DNA of 64,000 bases. Origin: Lampris incognitus. Its lineage: Eukaryota; Chordata; Actinopteri; Lampriformes; Lampridae. A program made the translations under genes and the position numbers. The DNA is taken from NCBI RefSeq assembly GCF_029633865.1, contig NC_079219.1, positions 54,511,911-54,575,910 on the forward strand. The letters are read 5' to 3'. Under the pieces are notes generated by a model that saw nothing but the letters and a program-made list of their open reading frames with translations, was not told where the DNA came from and ran no database searches. Positions 20,956 through 30,277 of this stretch are shown here, piece after piece; within the stretch, counting starts at the first letter, position 1, and every line of letters starts with the position of its first letter.

Positions 20956-22560
20956 ATGTCAAAGCAAAAGCAAGTCGACCTAGGGAAGTTTGGTTTTACT
21001 AAACAACCCAAAAAATCATCGAGTGACAGACCAGCCAAAGCAGAGACAACCAACACTGCTAGTGCTAGCAGTAAGGACGTTAGTACAGAAGCTGGCATAA
21101 CATTAAACCTGCCTGCTATAATCCACCACAAAGCAACGGAGGCTGCTAACGTTAGCAGCTGCAGTGCAGAGTTGGAATTGGAGTCCTCCATCGTTAAGTC
21201 CATGGAATCGGAATTTTCCACTGCGACCATGTCCACGGAGTCGGATCTTCCAAATATGTGGAGCGACAAACAGTGGGAAGAGTGGAAAGAGCGCTGCCTA
21301 TGGTTTTTCATCAGAGATGGAAAAGTAGGACTTGCAAGGAGGCAAAAACCCTCCTGTCTGCCTCTGAAAAGGTTCATGGCACCCACTTATCAGACGAGTG
21401 GAGCAATGGAACTGTGAGTACTGTCGCCAAAGGCATGCGAAATAAAATTCACAAACATAGGGATAGTGCAGTGCACCAAAGGGCCATTGAAATGGCCAAC
21501 CAAAAAGAAAAGCAAGTACTTCAGAACATCGTTCTACAGGCAAATTTGCATCTGATTGAGGAGACATCTGCGTTGTTCAGTATGGCGTACTTAATTGCTA
21601 AAGAAAGGTTAGCCTTCACAAAAAGGGACACGTTGATCTCACTTTAAGTAAAAAAAAAAAAACGGCTTAAAAGTGCGACCTGTGCAAAGATATGACCATG
21701 CCTGTGCTAACATTATAGTGCACATAGCCAACGATATGAAAAACAGTCTGATCTCTTAAGCTGAAGTTGCTTGAATCTCCCATTAGCTTCACAATTGATG
21801 AACGCACCGTGCACGGGCTTACTTACCTGATTGTTTATCTCCGATGTTATGTCACTGGTGATGGACACATTGAGAACTTTTTTTTTTTGATTTAGTGGAA
21901 CTTTCTCAGATAAAAGTATATGGCCTTTGTGCATTTGTGCTCTGGTAAAGAGCTTTAGCAAAGCAGGATTGGATGATGACTATTTACGGAAAAAAATCTG
22001 ATCAGCGTAGCCACGGATGGCGCTTCAGTTCTCACTGGAAAAACGACTGGACTACTAAAAAAGCTCAAAAGGGATTTCCCCAATGTGGAGTCAATCCACT
22101 GCCTGGCCCATCGCCTAGAACTCATGGTCTACGATTCTTTAAAATCCACTATGGGCTGAAAGAAGCTGCAGCCAAATTGAATGTGCACATTTTGAAAGTT
22201 GGGCAGGTTTATACGATCCGTTGGGCGTCAAGCAGTTTTAACATGGTCAAGGGCTTATGGAAAGTTTTCCCGCCTTTAGTGCAAATGATGAAAAAGGCAA
22301 GCGAGGGCATAAGTCACTCCGACCTGGAAAGGAAGAAATATAGTGGATTATTGAAGCATCTCGCAAACACAGGTTTTGTGATAGATTTGACGTCAATGAA
22401 AAACGTACTGCGTGAACTGCAGGGTCTGTCCCTAAAACTCCAGAGAAGGGAGACCAGCTTAACTGATTCGAGTCGCCACACCCAGCGAACGATGGGTGCG
22501 TTGAAAGCCATGGAACTGAACGGCGGGAAATCCATGCAACGACCGGAACAGCACCATTCA
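20956..22560 (+). pseudogene. hAT transposase relic (KIAA1586/ZNF862-like)
   Basis: Begins MSKQKQVDLGKFGFTKQPKK. After a Ser/Thr-rich stretch comes a zinc-finger-like block broken by a frameshift (EWKERCLWFFIRDGKVG, then CKEAKTLLSASEKVHGTHLS, DEWSNGTVS). KHRDSAVHQRAIEMANQK and LIEETSALFSMAYLIAKERL follow. The catalytic region is legible only by shifting frame: ISFTIDERTVHGLTYLIVYL, SVATDGASVLTGKTTGLLKK and SIHCLAHRLELM. The last legible part is YTIRWASSSFNMVKGLWKVF. The C-terminal dimerisation (hATC) region is missing. Terminal repeats were not identified. Confidence 0.75.
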
Positions 22561-22621
22561 ACTGGCCTGTTTAAAGGTGCTGTTTTGACGGAGAGTAGGG
22601 AGAAGATGACTCCAACAGGGT

Positions 22622-22830
22622 AGACAGCAGCACTGCTGGAATGGGTTCTTCCTCTTGTACCTCTGGGTGCGCTTGATTTCAACGTTGATCTTCTCCACAT
22701 ACTCTTGCGTGGCATACACAGTAGCCTGGACGTTGTTGAGCATGGGTGCCTGCTCCTCCACCAGTAAGGCCATGTGCAGGAACAGATCATGGACCTCCTT
22801 CAGCCTTGTCTCGAGCTCCACCGGCTCACT
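22622..22830 (-). pseudogene. Syntaxin-11/19-like C-terminal fragment
   Basis: The minus strand reads ELETRLKEVHDLFLHMALLV, then EEQAPMLNNVQATVYATQEY, then a basic stretch and RKNPFQQCCCLPCW. This is the second half of a Qa-SNARE motif, with the central-layer Gln in VEEQ, plus the cysteine-rich palmitoylated tail of syntaxin-11-type proteins in place of a membrane anchor. Frame then runs past the expected end to a stop at about 22621. Only some 65 codons are present: no N-terminal helices, no plausible start. It abuts the degraded end of a hAT transposase relic on the opposite strand. It could be a decayed retrocopy, a transposon-captured fragment, or one exon of a gene whose remainder is not visible. 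Confidence 0.55.
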
Positions 22831-22831
22831 G

Positions 22832-23995
22832 TGTCCCGTCCCTGTGCAACCTTTTTTCTATTATTATTATTATCATTATTATTATCACAATAATAGCATA
22901 TGTGGTATATGTTGTTTTTATGCTGATCAGCCATTTCAATGCGTGACATGTCCGTCCATCCAATTTTTAAAATTATTGTTATGTTTTGGGGGAGGGCACC
23001 GGACATCGCACTACAATTCTAACACTGCCCATGTCACAATCGCGTAAATAAACACGAGGAGTCGAAGCAGCGGGCATTTAACAAAATGAGACATCCCTGC
23101 CCAGTTGAGTCTCATTTTAATGCGCCGTCAGTTAGTATGTTTTTCACGTCTGTGAGTTATTACTGTCGATTATTCGACCAGTTATGTCCATACAAAACGC
23201 GTGCTCTTAAAGAAATACAATAAATCATCCAATAACTGCCCTTTTTCATTTTTATTTTATTTACGTTCCACTTCGTTGTGGAGCACCGCAGGTTTTTAAG
23301 AAGTGCTGTGTAAGTAAACATTATTATTCTGACAATGATGTCTGTCTGAAAGCAAAATACATAGCAAAAGTTCAAACTCATTCTTAAAACTCGTTATGTG
23401 GGAAAATGTAAATATCTGAACATTAGAGTTTGTACATTTTGACATGAATCCTGTCAGGCTCGACCCGATGGCGCCGGTTCAGGCTCAGATTGTTTAATTA
23501 TTCCAGTGGGTTAGAGACGGTCGGGCTGTGCGCTGTGCTGGATGAATGACCTTGAACCTGAAGTTGAGCTTGAACGTGCAAGCGGGCAGGGAATCTTCCT
23601 TCCACAGTTGTGGTTCTGATGTGTGTCAGAAATTACAGATGAGGTAAACAAAAAACAAACAAAAAAAACCCACAGGAGTACTTGGTGACTGCCTAGTCAA
23701 CTGATGTCCTCTGCAGGTGGTCCACCAATGTGGCCTGGGACACGTGCATTCACACTTCAAATGTGATGTGGACAAATGCGTCCCAGGCCACCTGCGAATG
23801 TGGCCTGAGTGATCAGATCTCAAGACGCATTGAGGACGATTTGGGTGCATTCTCTGCTGTACTTAGAGCTGTCTCTTGCTCAAATACTCCTGTCCTCAAA
23901 AGAATAATTGGATTCTTTTTTTTTTAATTTATAGTAGATGGTGGAGGTAGTAGATGTGGTATATATAGTGTACACACACACACATATATATATAT
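22832..23995. other. Unassigned stretch with microsatellites and a small hairpin
   Basis: (TTA)n at 22857-22890, poly-T near 23915 and a hairpin at 23730-23791. No coding or named element seen. Confidence 0.35.
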
Positions 23996-24012
23996 ATAGT
24001 ATATAATATATA

Positions 24013-24155
24013 GTAACAATCACGGATGAATAGACTTGCTAGCCCTTGGCTAAGGGGTCGGAACCTTTAGTTTACTAGTTAACGTAGTCACCCATGATGC
24101 GGGAGACCCGGGTTCGTGTCCCGGCTGTGGTGGTTCCCAGCTTGCCCCCCGAATT
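24013..24155 (+). repeat. tRNA-like dispersed repeat (Rep-E)
   Basis: GTAACAATCACGGATGAATA, then GGGTCGGAACCTTTAGTTTA, GTTAACGTAGTCACCC and the T-arm-like GGGTTCGTGTCCCGGC. Same family, opposite strand, at 46884-47022. Confidence 0.6.
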
Positions 24156-24175
24156 CACTACAATATGGTCGCGTG

Positions 24176-24499
24176 GTGTTTGGTAGATTATGTCTTTGTT
24201 GTAACAATGCTTCTTGGCAATAAATCTTATATCAGGCAGCTGACTGTCAGCACCTGGGGTACCAGAAGCTCAAAACAAGAGTCAATAGCAACAGCAAAAT
24301 AAGCTGTTTGCATTGGCAGAGAAGATTTGGCAAATTTTTCATGGGCACAACCCACATACTCAGCTCTGCTGCTCATCCCACAAATGCATGTTCCTTACAA
24401 ATGTGGCGCCATTTAAAAGGGAAATAAACAGGCTTTCCAAAAATATAAGATATTTTGCCAAGAAGCATTGTTACAACAAAGAAATAATCTACCAAACAC
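24176..24499. repeat. Inverted repeat, two 57-bp arms, 210-bp spacer
   Basis: GTGTTTGGTAGATTATGTCT at 24176 is repeated inverted at 24499, through CTTTGTTGTAACAATGCTTC to CTTATAT. The arms differ at about four positions. Confidence 0.85.
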
Positions 24500-24519
24500 A
24501 AATTTTCTTACTTTTTGTG

Positions 24520-24522
<3 letters not shown>

Positions 24523-24607
<85 letters not shown>
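24523..24607. repeat. Compound microsatellite (TG)n(TA)n
   Basis: About 15 TG units run directly into about 26 TA units. Confidence 0.95.
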
Positions 24608-24609
<2 letters not shown>

Positions 24610-24611
24610 AA

Positions 24612-24746
24612 GCATAGCATAGCCCTGTGATGGTCTGGCGGCATGTCCACGGTGTCTCCCCACCTGCTGCCCAATGACTGCTGGGATAGGCTCCAGCATC
24701 CCGCGACCCTGATTGGGATAAGCAGCGTGGATAATGGATGGATATA
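24612..24746 (+). mobile_element. SINE-A 3' part
   Basis: CCTGTGATGGTCTGGCGGCA through GGATAATGGATGGATA; 5'-truncated at the usual mid-element position. Confidence 0.7.
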
Positions 24747-24905
24747 CAGTATAGATATAGTAGATGTGGTGATGAAGGACATGCATGTGGCTGGTGTGAC
24801 AGAGGAAGATGCAGAGGACAGGAAGACATGGAAACGGATGATCCGGTGTGGCGACCCCCAACAGGAGCAGTGGAAAGTAGTTGTAGTAGTAGTAGTAATA
24901 ATAAT
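24747..24905 (+). mobile_element. RTE-type LINE 3' end
   Basis: GACATGCATGTGGCTGGTGT, AGATGCAGAGGACAGGAAGA and GGCGACCCCCAACAGGAGCA match the end of the RTE copy at 48900-49260. Tail of AGT/ATA units. Confidence 0.75.
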
Positions 24906-26100
24906 AAATCAATCTTATATAGCGCTTTTCTAATACTCAAAGTCGCTTTACAATAAACGGGGTGAAACAAGATGACAGATATACATAAAACAAACATACA
25001 GGGGTGGATGGGAGGGGGGGCTACGAGAGGGAGAAGCGGCAGCCACACACGACGCCAGCAGTACTCTCCGACTTGGACAGATACACAAGGGAAAGAAAAA
25101 CAAACATCATAAATCACATAAATCACAGATGAAGTCTGAAGAGGTGAGTCCCGACCAATGACCTGAATGTGGGCAGCCCGCAGCAGTGTCCGATGCGCTT
25201 GGGGAGGGAGTTGAGGGAGGGGGCAGGTCGAGCGCTCAGTCCCCAGCCTGCCCCAGACCAGGGGTGGATGAGCGGACGGGGGGCACGAGAAGGCAATGGA
25301 GAAAAGGTGTGTCTTGAGACGGGATTGGAAGAGTGGGAGGGATTCTGAGTCTCTAATGATTTGGGGAAGTGAGTTCCAGAGCCTGGGAGCTGCTCTGGAG
25401 AAGGCTTGGTCACTAAAGCTGCGGAGGTTGGACCTGGGGGTAGAGAGAAGGGAAGCTGAGGTGGATCCGAGGGATCGAGAGGGTTGGTAGGGGGAGAGGA
25501 GATCGGTGAGGTATGGGGGAGCCAGACTGTGAAGGGTTTTGTAAGAACCAGGATTTTGTAATTGATCCGGTGGGAGATGGGTAGCCAGCGGAGGTCTTTT
25601 AGGACTGGGGTGATGTGGTGCCAGGATTTGGTGAAAGTTAAAGTCGGGCGGATGCGTTCTGGACCAATTGGAGTCTCTTGATAGAGCTAGCACTGATGCC
25701 ATAGAGGAGTGAGTTACAGTAATCAAGGCGGGAGGAGATGAAGGCATGGATCAGTATCTCAGCAGCAGGATGGATCAAGACCGGGTTTCTTGAGAATTGG
25801 GGTGACAGCTGCAGTTTTGTAGGCAGAGGGGACAATTCCATGGGACATTGAGGAATTGAAAAGGTTGGTGAGGTAAGGGCATAGGGCAGGGAGGCATTTC
25901 TTCAGTAGGGGGGTGGGGAGGGGATCAAGGGAGCAGGTTGTGGATTTTGATGAGCTGATGAGTTCAGAGATAGTGGTAGGGGCAACTGGAACAAACCGGG
26001 AGAGGCGGCGATCAGGGGGAGGAGGAGGGAGGTCAAGAGGAATGGGGAGAAGAGGGGCCGGAGTAGGTGCTGCTGAGTCAGATGCAGGGGACAGTGATTA
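24906..26100 (-). mobile_element. LINE (L2/Rex-like) with internal deletion of the RT core
   Basis: The minus strand reads KKCLPALCPYLTNLFNSSMS and TAAVTPILKKPGLDP (RT start), then jumps near 25770 to HAFISSRLDYCNSLLYGISA, SIKRLQLVQNASARL and FSRAAPRLWNSLPQIIRDSE, SRLKTHLFSIAF. The catalytic YADD region is missing. The 3' end carries TATATAGCGCTTTTC and a (TTA)n tail. The same 3' end appears at 56793-56956. Confidence 0.75.
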
Positions 26101-26439
26101 GTAGTAGTAGTAGTAGATGGTGGAAGGGCGTAGCCAGGAGGTTGTGACTCATATTGCATTACATAGCCAAGCCTGTGACAATCCATGGTTGTAATAACGC
26201 AGTTATAACCACAGAAGCAGCACTGAGTCTAAATTCACTGTTTTGCCTATATATCATATAGATTGCACTAAAACGTCAAGATAAGCACCAGGGTCGATGT
26301 CTCTGACTTGTGTGACTTGGTTGTATCCAAGTACATCAGTATTCAGTGAAAATAAGTTGTTTTAGAGTTGTGTAGACCTTTAAGACGATTGAATGGAAAC
26401 ACTCTGATCTGCATTTTATTTAAGTCAAGTCAGGGCAAC

Positions 26440-26495
26440 TTTTTTTTATAGCCCAATATCACAAATTACAAATTTGCCTCCAGGGGCTTTAGATT
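26440..26495 (+). repeat. Rep-D fragment
   Basis: TATAGCCCAATATCACAAAT followed by CAAATTTGCCTCCAGGGGCT; a short piece of the family at 30-545. Confidence 0.6.
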
Positions 26496-26529
26496 TAGAT
26501 TTATTGTGTTTTCAAATATTTGAATAGAA

Positions 26530-27180
26530 TTGTAGAATTGATGAGTTGTTGCCTCAAGCGAAGGAGCTCAAGTATCTCGGGGTCTTGTACACGAGTGAGG
26601 GTAGGATGGAGCGGGAGATTGACAGGCGGGTTGGTGCAGCATCAGCAGTAATGCGGACGTTGTACCAGACCGTTGTGGTGAAGAGGGAGCTGAGCCGGAA
26701 AGCAAAGCTCTCAATTTACCAGTCAATCTTTGTTCCAACCCTCACCTATGGTCATGAGCTTTGGGTAGTGACCGAAAGGGCGAGATCGCGGATACAAGTG
26801 GCTGAAATGAGTTTCCTCCGTAGGGTGTCTGGGCTCAGCCTTAGAGATAGGGTGAGGAGCTCGGACATCCGGAGGGAGCTCGGAGTAGGGCCGCTGCTCC
26901 TTCGCGTCAAAAGGAGCCAGTTGAGGTGGTTCGGGCATCTGATTAGGATGCCTCCTGGGCGCCTTCCTTTGGAGGTTTTCCGGGCACGTCCAACTGGGAG
27001 GAGACCCCGGGGTAGACCCAGAACTCGCTGGAGGGACTACATGTCCAATCTGGCCTGGGAATGCCTTGGAATCCCCCAGGAGGAGCTGGAGGGTGTTGCT
27101 GGGGAGAGGGATGTCTGGAGTGCCCTACTTAGTTCGCTGCCACCGTGACCCGACCCCGGAGAAGCGGCTGAAGATGAATG
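26530..27180 (+). mobile_element. Rex3-like LINE, C-terminal coding region and 3' end
   Basis: An open frame of 200 codons reads KELKYLGVLYTSEGRMEREI, VGAASAVMRTLYQTVVVKRE, TYGHELWVVTERARSRIQVA and WFGHLIRMPPGRLPLEVFRA, ending LLSSLPP. This is the region after the RT palm in Rex3/RTE-type elements. A short GATGAATGAAT tail follows the stop. No RT catalytic core is present. Confidence 0.8.
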
Positions 27181-27181
27181 A

Positions 27182-28196
27182 ATAGAATTGTGTGTGTATG
27201 TACTTTTGATGTGTTGTTCAAGTGTGGGTTTGCACACCTACTTGTTTGTGTGTGTGTGTGTTTGTGTGTGTTTGTGTGTGCGTGCGTGCGTGCATGCAGC
27301 CACTTAATGGGGTGAAAGATTCTTGTTTGCGCTGGACTTTTCTTGTGCATAATATGACAAAACTTTCTGCAGACGCCATTTATTAGCCCTTCATGTGTAA
27401 ATTGCATCAGCTGTGTGTGTGACTGCCCTATCATCCTGGAATGATCAAGCAGTGATTTGCTGTTACAAGAGGCTGAAAGTGACAGATGTTATGCAGGTGG
27501 CACGCACAATGCATTATGGGACATCCGTGTCTATCAAGTAACTAACCGATAAGGTTGGTGTATTTCATCGATTTGGAATTCAAATGTTGACTTTTTAGTT
27601 TTCAATTTCTTTAAAGGTGAATTTAGCCGTTGAATTTTCAGAATTTTCAGTTACAGGTTCAACAAAAATCATGTTTCAAAGGTAAAACCTTCAAATACAA
27701 ATCTCAAATTGCAGAAATTAAGATTGTAAATTCATTAGGTCAAAGGTGACACAGCCAGGCTTCCCGTTTGGAACAGCCGAACTCTCTGATGTTCAGTTTT
27801 CATACGATAGGTGGCGCGATGCAAACTGTGGATGCTAAAATTCAATAACTCTCTCGCAGCCAGGTCACTCTCAAGCTAATGCTAACCAAGGTTTATGTTA
27901 ATTATGTTAAATATTAGGATTAGCGTTAATGTTTGTGAACTATAGCCTGTCCTAACATAGAATCTTCAAGGATTATGAGCATAAGCCATATCATAATCCT
28001 TCAATCAATATGTACTCAGATCTTACCATGATCAGGGGCCATGTTGTGTCTGTACTGAGATTTAAATGTAAAGCCTTTGAAAGTGAATGAATATTGTAAG
28101 ATATTCTATTTTGCTGCGTTCTTTTTCTGATTGTAGGCCTATCATATAAATGTTCTATTTGTTCAGTGATTTAAACATATTTCTTATTATTTAATT
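27182..28196. other. Unassigned stretch
   Basis: (TG)n near 27249-27290, otherwise A/T-rich unique-looking DNA without coding signatures. Confidence 0.35.
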
Positions 28197-28208
28197 AATG
28201 TATTCATT

Positions 28209-28634
28209 CTTTTTTTGGGGGGGGTTTCTTCCCAATTGTACTTGGCCAATTACCCCACTGTTCTGAGTCGTCCCAGTCGTTGCTCCACCCCCTCTGTCGA
28301 TCCAGTGAGAGCTGCAGACTACCATATGCCTCCTCCGATACGTGTGGAGTCGCCAGCCGCTTCTTTTCACCTGACAATGGGAAGTTTTGCCAGGGGGATA
28401 TAGTGCGTGGGAGGATCACGCTATTCCCCCCTGAACAGGCGCCCCAACCGACCAGAGGAGGCACTAGTGCAGCAACCAAGACACATACCCACACCCGGCT
28501 TCCCACCCGCAGACACGGCCAATTGTGTCTGTTGGGACACCCGACCAAGCTGGAGGTAACACAGGGATTCGAACCCGCGATCCCCTTGCTGTTAGACAAC
28601 GGAATAGACTGCCACGCCACCCGAATGCCCCATG
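28209..28634 (-). mobile_element. SINE-B, full length with 12-bp TSD
   Basis: Tail (GGTTTCTTCCCAATTGTACT) at the left and tRNA-like head (CGAATCCCTGTGTTACCTCC on the minus strand) at the right. AATGTATTCATT at 28197-28208 and AATGTGTTCATT at 28635-28646 are TSDs with one mismatch. Confidence 0.85.
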
Positions 28635-28646
28635 AATGTGTTCATT

Positions 28647-30058
28647 GTTTCTTGGTTATTAGATTACATTTTACCAGCAGTTGATCATATCTTTTCCAGT
28701 TGCAAATATCATTATTTTGGTACTAGCAGTTTTTTCAATCACACTAAAAAATCCTGATTGAATATTTCTTCCTTGCGAGAAGCCTACTTTCTGCCATCGC
28801 TGACCATCATAGACCGCATAGGCTTGTCCATTGTTTATGAACATTCTGTTGTGTCACTTAAGAGATAATTTATCCTGTGACCATTATTATTCTACTGCAC
28901 CGCTGATTGAAGCCATTGATTCAAGAGCAAGACACCTTGTCAGATTTGGACAAGACTTAAGCACGATAATGGATGGTTTTATTTTACTTAATTTTCTCTG
29001 CTGATACCATGAAACCATCCGTTATTATTATTCCAATATTAAAAACTAAAAAGGTCTAATTTAGAAATCCCAATTAATGAAATACTCCACCAAAAATTCC
29101 GATATATTGAATTAATATTCAAATTATATGGACTGCTGTCTGGCTCCATACCATTTGCCCTAAATAATAAAATGGCAAAGTAATTAAGATTGATGTTTAA
29201 ATCTGGGTTGTAATTAACATTGTATTTGTTTCATCCTGCATGAATTGATCGCTGTAATTTTACATGTGGTGCTTGAAATGTATATTACAGGACCTACCTC
29301 AATAAAACAAATCCATTTCGTGTTGGCCTATGGTGTGGTGTCTCTTCCTGAGAAGAGGCATCACACTTACCACTGTAGACTTCTGTGAGGGAGGAATTAC
29401 AACTCACGCAGGACCCTATACTGTCCCTGTGATGAAGATCCATCTTATATCACTCGCTGGCTAATTACAGGGTATTTAAGATTTGAGCCAGACTCAGTGG
29501 TCTCCTCTACAGTTGGTACAACAATCAACCATACCACGCAGATGGATCTTGTCTTCTTTAATTGAGTAACATATTTTCACAAGGGAACCTCAGACTCATT
29601 CTTAGAATTTCCAAATTTCTATGGTCTCCAAGAACACAGGTAGTCGCCCGTGATTTCCTTTGTAATTATTATAACTGGTTGTTGAGCTATCTCTGTTGAG
29701 TGAACGTCTAGTATGTACCGTGATACAGTCATTTCCAGGTTATAATAACAGCAAAGACAGTTTTATAATTGGCTTAGATTTAGTCTTTGTGTAAAAAAAA
29801 AAGCGAATATTTAAGGTGTTCAGTGACAATATTGAACGCTCAACAATGAAACTTCATCTAAACAAAAATCACCTACCTAAACAATTGGTTGGAAGAGCAG
29901 AGGATATAATGCAGAAAAAAACATTCTAATTATTGGTACCATGATATGATCTATAAAAGACAGTAGAAAAAGATCTTACATAGCGGCTTGGGTAACCATT
30001 CTCTTTCCTACCAATGATGAGGTCTACTAATGTAACATAGGTGGCTGAAACTTGTGGT
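28647..30058. other. Intergenic DNA downstream of pentraxin
   Basis: A/T-rich, no recognisable coding region or repeat. The pentraxin 3' untranslated region should occupy the right part. Confidence 0.4.
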
Positions 30059-30277
30059 TCAGTCACAGTTAACTTGCTTATTTTCAAGCAGCACCCTTCC
30101 TATAATCTCAAATTCCAGCGCCCGCCAATTGACCACGTTTCCTGGGGTGAAGTTGAGGCCATCTGTATAGTCGTGGATCTCGCATGGTGAGAGAACGTAG
30201 TTCCACAGGTTAACATCGGCGAGCATGCCAACAAAGGACTGTTTGCTATCAAATCCCCCACCGTGGTTGTCCTGCTC
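30059..30277 (-). CDS. crp: Pentraxin exon 4 with stop codon
   Basis: 219 nt after the acceptor AACCCCTCCAG. Starts EQDNHGGGFDSKQSFVG, which completes the calcium-binding segment begun by GQ in exon 3. Continues VNLWNYVLSPCEI and NVVNWRALEFEIIG, then TGA at 30061-30059. The tail after the last strand is about ten residues. Confidence 0.9.
   Translation of the reverse strand, partial: EQDNHGGGFDSKQSFVGMLADVNLWNYVLSPCEIHDYTDGLNFTPGNVVNWRALEFEIIGRVLLENKQVNCD

Noticed and set aside
24413-25747. 444-codon minus-strand frame
   Set aside because: It strings together a LINE C-terminus, a SINE tail and (TA)n(TG)n microsatellites read as Ile-Tyr and Thr-His; not one gene.
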